DNA from: Gambelia wislizenii
Lineage: Eukaryota > Chordata > Lepidosauria > Squamata > Crotaphytidae
NCBI GenBank assembly: GCA_030847615.1
Contig: JAUMIR010000005.1
Span: 171,644,596-171,708,595 of the forward strand
Length of the DNA: 64,000 nt
Direction: 5' to 3'
Positions 23,650-33,421 of the stretch are shown here, piece after piece. The notes under the pieces were generated by a model. It was not told the DNA's origin. It searched no databases and worked only from the letters and a program-made list of their open reading frames with translations. Position 1 is the stretch's first letter. Every line of letters starts with the position of its first letter. A program made the position numbers and the translations under genes.

Positions 23650-24194
23650 TGTCAGGGTGTTAGGATATACAATCACTGGAAATTTATACTATAAAGAACT
23701 AGTATGGTATGCTACAGCCTGCAGGGGCCACCCATGAGAAGGCTAAATGCAGCTGACAAGCATATCTAGACTTTGTCTGGGGATAGGCGTCGGAAGGTAA
23801 TGAAGGCTAGAGCCTTATCTATGTGGGAAAATGTGTGTGAAAACCACCAACTGCATAACCCATGACTGTACTGTACCTGTACTATGTAACTAGATCACCC
23901 ACTGACTGTCTCTGCACTTGACTTGGCTCTCAGATTGTTTGCTTTTAGTCTGGACTGTACAGTGACAGGACAACACTGTACATTGTGCTGTGTTATGTAG
24001 TCTGTATGCTAGGAGTCTCAGACTCATTGTGAATAATACTCCAAAATGCTTTAGTAAAGAGAAGTACTGTAGTTTAGACACATGTCTTTATCTGTGTGCT
24101 CCTTTCTTCACCTGATGATTTCAACTCTGCTACAACAAATTTTGCTGCCTGATCCTCTTGATATGCTCAGAGGTACCAGTGCACTACCATGACA
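23650..24194 (+). mobile_element. Solo LTR with exact 5-bp target duplication
   Basis: This 545-bp sequence begins TGTCAGGGTGTTAGG and ends ACTACCATGACA. ATTAT occurs directly before it (23645-23649) and directly after it (24195-24199). Its 3' end, TTTTGCTGCCTGATCC...AGAGGTACC, aligns with the LTR at 11044-11493. No internal retroelement genes lie nearby, so it is a recombination-derived solo LTR. Confidence 0.85.
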
Positions 24195-24230
24195 ATTATG
24201 GCTGGATATGGTGGATCCAAAGGAGACTTG

Positions 24231-25409
24231 GGTGCCGTTTACACGATGAAAATGTCCTGGGAAGAATTCGTGTCGATCCCTGGCAGTTTACACGTACATC
24301 GGGTCGGGTACGTGATTTTCGGAAGGGGGGGCACCTTTTATCCCTCAACCTGCGGGACTTCCAGTCCTGCGGTTTGTGCCGGTTTTTAAAAAAGTCACTG
24401 GAGGATTTGGAAAATCGGAAATGTAAACAGCCAGGGACAAAATGTCTCGGTACTGGAATGACTGGAAATGGTGACTGGGGGCGGGCTTAGAGCTCAGGAC
24501 CAGAAAAGGAGGGGTCAGTCACGCATTCAACAGATCCAGCCTTACCAGCCGAAAACAAAGGCATCCCTTCCAGCTGTACAAAGGTTGATGTTTGTGTGTG
24601 TGCGCGCGCGTGTGTACTCAATCACCTTTTAAAATGGATTTCTACACTGCAAATCCTTCAGCTTTAACCTCTTCCTCAACTGCATGTCACAGAGAGATCA
24701 CAGTAGGCAGAGGATCCCCTGCCTTGATAACCTCCCTGGTATTCCAGCCTTTGAGTGAATGAACACCCTTTAATTCCCTATGTCTGTGCCTTTCAAAATG
24801 CCTTGAAATCTCTGCTGAATCTCTGAAGTAAGGGTTAACGTTTTAAAGAGGCAAGGGGAAACCCAACCCCCCCAACCTCACTCGGCTTGATCTCCCTGCA
24901 TCTGAGCGAAAGATCTCAGTCTGGGTCTTTCAAAATGCCTAGCCTCTACTTGGCTTGCTTTCAAAAGGAAAGGAGATGGTTTAATTGTGCCTCCATCTGA
25001 GGTCTTTGAAAAGTGCCTTCTGCCTCTGTTTCAAGGGTTAACATTTTAAAGAAGCGAGGGGAATACCAAACCTCTGCCCCCCTGTCTCCCCCCCAGCCAG
25101 CCAATAGCATTGCTCGTGGCACGGAACTTTAAAGGAAGTGCATCACCGAGGTTGTGAAAACATGAGTAATCGCATACTTGATTGACAGCCAAAAAACAAA
25201 CAAACAAACAAACAAACAAAAAACAAAAACAAAAACAAAAAACCCTACAACCTAAAAAAACCCCGGAACTTTGGACGTGTAAATATCAGTCACGGGACCA
25301 CCCGGGATATCCAGATCAGTGACATAAATCGTATAAACAGCGAGGGATGGATTCGTGACCACAAAATCACGGTAAGCACCGCGACAATTTCTGTCGTGTA
25401 ACTGGCACC
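24231..25409. mobile_element. DNA transposon with GGTGCC termini, copy 1
   Basis: A 1,179-bp element starting GGTGCCGTTTACACGA and ending with the reverse complement of GGTGCCAGTTACACGAC. Subterminal stretches are also inverted copies (CGATCCCTGGCAGTTTACAC against the right-hand TCCCTCGCTGTTTATACGA). Flanks TTG and CTG may be a decayed 3-bp duplication. It is highly similar to 56272-57430. The core has TG, GC and AAAC microsatellites and no credible transposase. The superfamily is unknown to me. Confidence 0.75.
25195..25260. repeat. AAAC-type microsatellite in the DNA transposon
   Basis: Repeated AAAC and AAAAAC units. At the same place in the 56.3-kb copy the tract is AAAT-type, showing independent evolution. 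Confidence 0.9.
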
Positions 25410-25412
25410 CTG

Positions 25413-26428
25413 GAAAAGTAAGTGGCATCATCAAAATGGTATCATCAAAATCCCAGACATCTTGGAATGTAGCTTCTGTTTTATGCACTGCTAAAGAAGA
25501 GACTATGATTTCCGTTAGTGAATTTGATTCCCCAAATTGGATTAGGTTGTTTTCGGAAGCAGCCTGTGCCAACTTTTTTTCAGGCTGTGTGATGCTCACT
25601 CATGCACATCTCTTCTCTGCTGCTGCTCAGATGTTTCTTCAGCCTCTCACTTTCAGAGCTGTGAAAGCTGGCTCTCATTTTCACAAATGGCAAGGAGTCA
25701 AAACAACAACAACAAGGAGAAGAGTGTTTGCTTTTTCTGCAAACTTGCAAGAATGAGATTTTTCATTAGCTCTGCTGGTGGTGAGAAGAGCCCTTGCAGT
25801 TATTTCTTAGCATATGCTATTCCTCATGGTGAGATGGTCATGGGTGACACATCTTCATCTTTTGCTGCTCCTCCTTCAAAGGCAGAACAAGTTGTACATA
25901 TACTGTACACTTTGTGAAAAAACACCCACAGTGCCACACATTTCATGATATACCAGCAAAGCATTTCACTCAACAAGGTTCAGCCCCATCTTGGACTCAT
26001 AAAAAATGATACTGGCATCTATCATCCATCAGAGTACAATATACTTCTGTATCCTAGATGCTGAGTGCTTCTTGAGGCTTTCAAAGTAAACTATGATGAA
26101 TTATTAAAGTTTTTTCCTCCCATTTAACTACATCAGGGCACTGGCTTGGCATACTGCAAAGTCAACAAATAGCATGACATTAGCCAGAGTCTAAGGGGAT
26201 CAGATAAAGGTTCTGTAGGGACAATAAACCCCTGAGATTGTTAACTGTGCACAAAGCCAAGCACTTGGTTTTTATTGAAGAAACCAGTGACAATATCCAG
26301 CATGAAGAATGACAGATTGTCAAGGCAATAGAGAAATAAGAAGTAGCTTTGTGGGTGTCTGTTGGAAGTAGTGGGTTGCCAGGTAATTGCAACTTAATCA
26401 TGGGAAAATCATTTACATTGTAGTCATG
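25413..26428. other. Intronic sequence, no feature recognised
   Basis: No gene or repeat identified. Confidence 0.5.
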
Positions 26429-26440
26429 GAGTTTATTTTT

Positions 26441-26638
26441 ATTTATTTATTTATTAATACCCCGCTCTCCAGCCTCAAGGCTATCAGAGCGGCTTACAAA
26501 TTGTTTTAAGCAATAGCTATTTACACATCTACACTGCATTAAACAGTTTCCAATGTGTGTTAGCTAATTGCCCCCCACAAGCTGGGTACTCATTTTACCG
26601 ACCTACGAAAGGATGGAAGGCTGAGTGAACCTTTAAAT
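26441..26638 (-). mobile_element. 5'-truncated SINE with 12-bp target duplication (minus)
   Basis: The reverse complement matches the 3' two thirds of the SINE at 58726-59003 (TTCGTAGGTCGGTAAAATGA, then TTAGCTAACACACATTGGAA, then a LINE-like tail and AAAT repeats). The word GAGTTTATTTTT lies on both sides (26429-26440 and 26639-26650), an exact duplication showing LINE-type retrotransposition. Confidence 0.85.
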
Positions 26639-26650
26639 GAGTTTATTTTT

Positions 26651-27913
26651 TTTCTCATATAATTTTTTATTAGTATAATCATCCTGCCATTACAGAAGCT
26701 AAAAATAAAGACGCCACATATAAATATCCATGATCAACCACAATAAATAAATATTCTGACTTCCCCTGTCCAAATAACTCAAGGTGTTTTGTAATTACCT
26801 TGTCTTTATTTTCCTCCCTTCCTTCTATTCCCTTTAATCAACTCTTTTTACTATCTGACTCTATTTACGTACGCGAATGCTTCCTCTACCTCATCTCTCC
26901 TGTTCTTCGATTCCATCTTTATTTCCCCTTCTTCCTTTCTCTAGTTCTTAACCTTCTCACTGATTTCATCCTATTTTCAACCTTCTTAAAGTTCCTGATC
27001 TTAAATGAGAGCTTTAGCAATTCGTCACCTACTCCCAGAATCCCCAATGGGAAAGGGAAGCTGTATGTGTCATTTGTGCTGAGGAGAAGTCTCCCTGCAT
27101 TATTTCTCCAGTCCCCAATGGGAACAGATGTTCTGGTAGAGCAAGGTCAGGCAGGTTATGGGGGCTGGAGGAAATCCAGCATCTGCCAAATTTGTTGATG
27201 CTGTAGCAACAGTAAAAAAGAAAAGAGCTCGAACCTTCTGCACCATACCCTCCAACATTTCACAGATGAAAAACGGGAACACAATCCTCCTTTCTCCCCC
27301 AGGCACAGTGGCTGCTCTCAAAGCAGCTGTCCCCACTGTTGCTGTTTCCATTATGGGCCTGTGCCTGCCACTGTCACTGCTGCCTCACCCCTCTGCCTCT
27401 GAGCCCTATCCAAGCATTGACTGTTGCTCCTCACTCAATAGCTCAGCTGGAGGAGCAGTATGGGGGTTGGCCGGACTGGGCTGGAGCAGAAAAAACAAAT
27501 CCTTCTGAGGTGCTGCCACTTGGCATGGTTGGTGAAGCTAGGGCAGGTAGCGGAGGGAGCAGCAAAGATGAGGGCAGCGACTCAGCTCTTATCAATATGT
27601 TGATGGTGGTGCACAGCAGTGACTGTGATGATGGAAGCTACATTATCTTTTTCCTCCTCCTCTTGTGGATTGTGAGGAAAGAGGGGAGCAACCTGGGAAC
27701 TATTTATAGTGTCACTGCTTCTGCTGCTGCAACTGTGTCCATGTTCCACCTTGGTTCAATGCTAGTTCCATCCTGGGGTGAAGCAGCCATGGAACTGACA
27801 CTGAGCCAAAGGGGACTATGGTGGTGGCGGCTAACCTGATAGAAGCAGGGCCCAAGCTACTCCCTCCCCACCTGGTACTCAATGGGAGGAGGAAGCAGTT
27901 TTTTGTCATCACT
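26651..27913. other. Intronic sequence, possible unclassified repeat
   Basis: The segment around 27215-27300 (CATACCCTCCAACATTTC) looks like an interspersed repeat known to me only by wording. The open frames at 27158-27839 have no recognisable domains. Confidence 0.35.
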
Positions 27914-29383
27914 GGACTTTATCAGACCATCCCCCTAAATCCTTTTATTTTGCCAGCATAACTTTGTTGTTTTTATGCTGGCAAAAGAGCTCCCCATGCC
28001 ACACTTACCTTCTATACTGGCAAAAGGCTTCCCTGGCAATGACGGAGGAGTAAACAGAGCTCCGTTCACTTCCTCGTTCAAAATCCAAGAATCGGGTTGC
28101 AATCTCCAGTCCTGGATGGGGTCACACTCTCCTCCAGTGACTGTGTTCGCAGTCTAGGGGTGCTCCTTGACTCGTCACTCCTGATGACAAATCAGGTAAA
28201 TGTGACAGTCAGGAGCGCTTGCTATCAGCTTCAGATGATACGCCAGCTGCACCCTTTTCTGGAAGTAAGGGATCTTGAGACTGTTGTGCACGCGCTGGTA
28301 ACCTCACGTCTTGATTTCTGTAATGCACTCTACATGGGGCTACCCTTGTGCTTAGTTCGGAAATTACAGCTGGTACAAAATATGGCAGCCAGGCTAGTTT
28401 CTGGGACATCTAGGAGGGACCACATTACTCCGGTTCTGAGGTCCCTCCACTGGCTGCCTATCAGCTTCCGGGCCCAGTACAAGGTGTTGGTTATCACCTT
28501 TAAAGCCCTAAATGGCTTGGGCCCAAGCTATCTCAGGGACCGCCTTCTCCCTTATAATCCTCCCTGTGCTTTCCGGTCCTCTGGGAGGAATTTGTTGCAG
28601 CCACAAAGACCTAGGCTGGCGACCACCTCCCAGAGGGCTTACTCAGCTGTTGCCCCCAAATTGTGGAACGGCCTGCCGGATGAGATCCGCCTATTGACAT
28701 CATTAGACAGCTTTAAAAAGGCTGTCAAGACGGTTCTCTTCAGGCAGGCTTTTCCAGAATAGCTAACTCCAGCCTCAGGAACCCCCTCTGGAGGTTGCTT
28801 CTGGACCTCCAAACTGATGCTGCTTGCTCGAAAGGGTTTTTAATAAACTATTATATATTGATTTTAATTTGTATTAATTTAATAATGTTTTAAGGGGGGG
28901 AGGGATTTTGAGTTGTTTTATACTGTGTATTATTTTATTGTTGTAAGCCGCCCCGATTGCTCGCAGAGGGGCGGGATATAAATAAATTTTATTATTATTT
29001 ATTTATTATTATCCTGTGTATCCTCATGAGAATATATAGTGTGGGAAACTCAAAAACAAAAATTTCACTGCAAAAGTTTAAAAAAGCATAAAAACACACT
29101 TAAAAATTTACAGGTAAACTAGGGAGGGTCATAAAAAGTACATCACCTACCTGGATGTCACCATCTCATCCAGACGTGTTCTGGCCAGACCGGCCATTGA
29201 TGCTGCATTCACATCATTACAAAGGTGCGTGCCCCAGCACAAAAGTGCTATAAGCCATCAATAAAATAGGATGGGTTTTTGACAAGACTTAAACACGAAA
29301 GGGCGATATTGTCTGCTATGCATGCCCTTTTGCATTTATGTGGCATCATTATGATGGTGTATTTGATGTGTCTGATAACGTCC
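27914..29383 (-). mobile_element. Small DNA transposon, GGACTTT/TCAGAC family, copy 3 (split by L2)
   Basis: Begins GGACTTTATCAGACC at 27914 and ends TGTCTGATAACGTCC at 29383. The inner sequence is in reverse orientation relative to the other copies (for example CATCAATAAAATAGGATG near 29260). The L2 LINE at 28087-29010 lies inside, so the original element was about 545 bp. Confidence 0.65.
28087..29010 (+). pseudogene. L2-clade LINE, RT C-terminus and 3' end
   Basis: A 5'-truncated LINE. The frame up to 28762 encodes VRSLGVLLDSSL, a VHALVTSRLDFCNALYMGLP segment, KLQLVQNMAARLV, ITPVLRSLHWLPI and a C-terminus with APKLWNGLPDEIR and FRQAFPE. These are typical of the L2/CR1 group, nearest to L2. 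The 3' end GAGGGGCGGGATATAAATAA runs into ATT repeats. ATCC flanks it at 28083-28086 and 29011-29014. The frame of about 220 residues has no stop, so insertion was fairly recent. Confidence 0.88.
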
Positions 29384-29969
29384 TAAGTCTCTGCTGTGCA
29401 CCAGCAACAACATGTTAAGGACCCAAGTCACTGTCTTCCCCATCTTCACTACTGTCCCTACCCAGCAAGGTTGCTAAGGGCTGAAGTACTGCCCTCGTTC
29501 TCTTCTTTGCTTCCAGGTTCTCCTAGCCGAGGCTTTGTTGATTATGGCAAACAGTAGTTCTTAACCTTCACCTCAGGAGGACCTGCCTGAGCTAGTGATG
29601 CTATAGACATTTTGCCCTGTAACTATGAGCCTTATCACATGAGGCAGCTAAATCACAATTACATCTGAAGAATAGCACCTTCCCTTGGGGTGTACCACAT
29701 GAAGTTGTCACTGTTCTGTGGTTGTTGCATGGGAGACCATTTTAAACATGTTTTTTTTTCTTACAGAAATAATCTGCTAATGGCCTCTTTTACCAGTTCT
29801 GTTATTCTATGATTTTCTCTGTGAAAGGGCAGTTGTGCTTTCACGTTGATTTTCGGTGGACATGCTTTGAGTGGGGAAATGTAGTAATCAGGGGAGATCC
29901 AGCCCCTTTCCAGAGTCTTTGTCACTATAGCACTAGAACAGCATGGTGTGGGAGTGGTAACATTGTTAT

Positions 29970-30019
<50 letters not shown>

Positions 30020-30440
30020 TCACATGCATCAGAGCAGCAGGTAGCTCCCCAAGACAAGCCTTTCCATCCAGGTGGGTGGCATACAATGGAGGGGGTGACT
30101 TTTTAATTTACAATGACTGCTGCTTTGGGAGAGTTGGTCCCCCAAAAGTAACTTTTCTGAATTGTGACCTGCAGAACTTCTTCACAGCACAGATTTTTTT
30201 CACAGGATAGAAGCAACCATAACAATTTTGGAAGGGAGGGACAAGGGGGAATGGAAGGCTGTGGACTTTTTCAAAGGTTATACCTCCCAAGCACAGCACA
30301 GCGTGGGTGTCAAACAATGAAAAGTTAGCTCTTTCATGTGGAATTCTTCAAGGAATTCTTCATGTGGAATTGTTTAACCAGGTTTGCATCCACACAACAC
30401 AGTTACAGAACTTAAATGCCACTATATCTCCTATGGCTTC
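29384..30440. other. Intronic sequence with CT/CA microsatellite
   Basis: A CT run then a CA run at about 29970-30018. No gene recognised. Confidence 0.6.
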
Positions 30441-31356
30441 AGATTATCAGATGACCCCAAAAAAATCCATTACAGGGACGATAGGAGATCGCTATAGGAC
30501 TTGAACATCCTTGTTTTCTGCTGCTCCAGAGACTGGAACACGGAGCAATGGGTGCAAGTTCCAGGAACAGAGATTCCACCTCAACATGAGGAGGAACTTT
30601 TTGACAGTAAGAGCTGTTCGGCAGTGGAACACACTCCCTCGGAGTGTGGTGGGGTCTCCTTCCTTGGAGGTCTTTAAACAGAGGCTGGATTGCCATCTGT
30701 CGGGGATGCTTTGATCAGGATTTCCTGCGTGGCAGGGGGGTTGGACTGGATGGCCCTCGTGGTCTCTTCCAACTCTGCAATTCTATGATTCTATGGTCAC
30801 ATGATGTCATCCCTGACCCATTATGCCCCCATGTTGATCCCATTCCATCTGCATTCCTTTTTATTGATGGCTTAAGCCGTCAATAGATCATCCATTCCAT
30901 TTCTGAAATGGAATCACGAGCGAGTGATGAGTTGCCCCATTCTGCTGGCACGATGCCAGCCACAGTGGGAGGTCCCTGCCAAACATTTTTGGGTAAGATT
31001 GGGACATCCAAGTAAGTGTCACACTTCCCCCCCCTCCCCATGTTACTTGGGGTCTTTTAAATGTTTGTATGTGCTTGGTGAAATTTTTAACCTTTTATTT
31101 TGAGTTTTATTTTTGAATTTCCTGCGTGATCGTTCTCTTGCAAAAACGGCCGGGATTTGCTTTCTAGGAAGAGAATGGGGCTCTGTGAGAGCTCCATTCA
31201 CTCCTGGACTGCCGGAGGGGAGGGGAGCACTCTGTATGCCATGATTAAGGGTAGGTCTGATAATTTCTAATTTTAAAGTGCTAAAGGGAAGGGAGCTGGG
31301 CAGGAAATAGCTGGCAAGATGGGGATGCTATATTTTGTCCCCGTCTGAAAAAGTCC
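30441..31356. mobile_element. Small DNA transposon, GGACTTT/TCAGAC family, copy 4 (split by CR1)
   Basis: A left end like AGATTATCAGATGACC and a right end CCCGTCTGAAAAAGTCC. The inner word TTATTGATGGCTTAAGCC lies near 30860. The CR1 fragment 30511-30796 interrupts it. Confidence 0.6.
30511..30796 (+). pseudogene. CR1 LINE 3' end
   Basis: A short 5'-truncated CR1 in + orientation. The open frame ends at 30714 and encodes [20 protein letters not shown] then [15 protein letters not shown] and QRLDCHL. The 3' UTR ends in tandem ATTCTATG octamers at about 30780-30795. The frame is intact over about 65 codons. Nearly the same sequence as the end of the 9541-10226 copy. Confidence 0.92.
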
Positions 31357-31429
31357 ATAGAATCCTGTGATTTCTAGTTTCATGAACTATTCAGAATTCT
31401 GTGCCAGAGAGCTCTAATGCTGTAGTTGA

Positions 31430-31500
31430 ATCTCCAATCTTGAGAGAAAGGTGGGATATAAATCCAATAAATAAAATAAAAAATGAAATAAAAAGTAGTT
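31430..31500 (+). mobile_element. LINE 3' tail remnant
   Basis: AGAAAGGTGGGATATAAATC followed by AATAAATAAAATAAAA, as at the 3' end of L2/CR1-type LINEs or their SINEs. Body not recognised. Confidence 0.5.
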
Positions 31501-32529
31501 CAGGGGAATGACTAGAGAATTTTAAGGATGTCACCAAACTATAACCCTAGGATTCCAGATGATGTATGCATAGCACTGCTATAATTATGCACTCTGGATA
31601 TATCCTGGTGTTCCTAGTTTGAGTCAAAATGAGGCCTTAGGTGGGCCTTAAGTCGGCATCTCTCCACTTTCTGCCCACCATGGTCGCACCCCAGGCCATT
31701 TGCTACTACTTCCTCTCACAGTTCCCACACTGCTTCTTCTGCTCAGCTGCCATTCATCACTTCTGCTGGTGCTGCACAGCAGCCCTTTGCTTCTCCTACT
31801 GCCTGCCTGTTCCCTCCTTGCTTACCCTGAGCCCACCTCAGAGACAGTAATGTGCCAGGGCAGGGGTGGGCTATTTTGAGAGGGAAGGGTTTCATAGAGC
31901 AGAGTATGGTAGATTGGCTCCATACTGAAATATTTTCTATTTCATGACATGAAGACATGGACAAACCTGTAATCCTGGTAGAAATGTCAGCATAAGAAAT
32001 GTAATTGATGTGTGGTTTGAAAGAGGAAAAGGAGGAAGACGAGGAGCAGCAGCAGCTATAATTAGAAATGACTCTCACCTACACTAGTTTCCCAGTTTAT
32101 TCATTATCATGTCTTCCTTAGCAAATAGTCTAGGATTTAATATAATTGCTGAGCCAGCCTGAGTTTTAAGAACTGGGCTGTCCCATCATAACAGCCTTTC
32201 AGCACTTAAAGAGAACAAACTATGGAAGCTCAGGGACAAAGCTGATATTTCTTACAGGATAAAAGGGTGATTGTATAAATAAATAGCAGCTCCATTCCAT
32301 GTAAGTTTACTCAGGAGGAAGTGTGTTCTGCTAGTGTTCTTGGTGCTATTGGCCTTCATGTAGCCCAATGCCATCATTCAATTGTCCTGTCCTTGAAGCA
32401 AAGTAGATTGCTGGGGGATGGAGTGGTGGATTGGGAGGATAACTGGGACTTTCTTAAAGTTCTTCCTAGTGAGGTAAGTCCATTAGTTTCACACCATTGT
32501 GATATGCCATATCTGGGCATCGCTTCTTC
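31501..32529. other. Intronic sequence, no feature recognised
   Basis: No gene seen; mixed short decayed pieces. Confidence 0.45.
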
Positions 32530-32640
32530 TAGCCTTATCACAGTGGCCCCTTGGTATCTGCTGGGGTTTGGTTCCACAACAGACCCTCCCCCACTGTTAT
32601 GTGATGCAGGAAACTACGGATAGTTGGAAGCTGGAAATTG
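32530..32640. mobile_element. Tigger-like MITE, left-end fragment
   Basis: CAGTGGCCCCTTGGTATCTG followed by GGGGTTTGGTTCCA is the left end of the same type as 32821-33040. The right end is missing. Confidence 0.55.
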
Positions 32641-32820
32641 TTATGAATGTACTTCTATTCACAGAATGGATTGTTTGGTGCTAAGGGCCCTTTGCTTTAT
32701 AAAGACACTAACTGCTCATCCACTCCTAGAATACCACCAATGAGAGCAACTGTCTTTTTAGAGTGTTCATATTTGCCTGTGAGACTGACATTCTTGCCTC
32801 TTGACTGAGATTTGAACATA

Positions 32821-33040
32821 CAATGGGCCCTTGGTATCCACTTGAGTTTGGTTCCAGAACCTCTTGTGGATACCAAAATCCATGGATGCTCAAGTCCCAT
32901 GGTATACAATGGCATAGTAAAATGGTGTCCCATTATATAAATTGGTGAAAAGCAAGGTTTGCCTTTTGGAATTAAAAAAAATCAAGCTGTGGATGGGTGA
33001 ATCTGTGGATAAAGAATCTGTAGCTATGGAGGGCTGATGG
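32821..33040. mobile_element. Tigger-like MITE, complete
   Basis: About 220 bp, starting CAATGGGCCCTTGGTATCC and ending GGAGGGCTGATGG, with TA on both sides (32819-32820 and 33041-33042). The inner ATACCAAAATCCATGGATGC and TGGTGTCCCATTATATAAA words are typical of Tc1/mariner-Tigger MITEs. Confidence 0.8.
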
Positions 33041-33287
33041 TATTGTATTACAGTATTCTCGTTCAAGTGGTTTACTGCATGTATGATACAACTGGTATTA
33101 TAACTGTATTCAAACAGAGCTTTGCATATGATTTTCCCCCATTTCCACTTGGGACCATCCATTATCTATACAATGTAGTTTCTGCCAGAAGCTGATGGCC
33201 TGGGTTGCAATCCAGCTAACCTATATACATTGCTAATTCATAGAAGAGCCTGTCAAGCAAGTAGTGTGGATCATACTGGATAGCCTA

Positions 33288-33421
33288 TCACAGGGGTTTC
33301 TGAGATGGAGAGTGTGTGACTTGCTGAAGGTCACACAGTGGGTTTCCATGGCTGAGTGGAGATTCAAACCCTGGTCTTCAGAGTCCTAATCCAACAATCA
33401 AACTACCGCACCATGCTGGGT
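33288..33421 (-). mobile_element. tRNA-derived SINE (GTGTAGTG head), minus fragment
   Basis: The reverse complement matches the first 130 bp of the SINE at 21588. The + strand carries GGTTTCCATGGCTGAGTGGA and the inverted B box GGAGATTCAAACC. Confidence 0.8.

Noticed and set aside
25252..25599. Minus-strand frame similar to the one at 57102
   Set aside because: The similarity is explained by the two transposon copies at DNA level; no coding constraint visible.
27158..27839. Overlapping frames of 116 and 166 codons as a possible gene
   Set aside because: Ser/Ala/Gly-rich chance reading with no known domain and no splice evidence.
29809..30210. Frame of 133 codons
   Set aside because: Runs through a CT/CA microsatellite giving SLSLSHTHTH repeats; not a protein gene.
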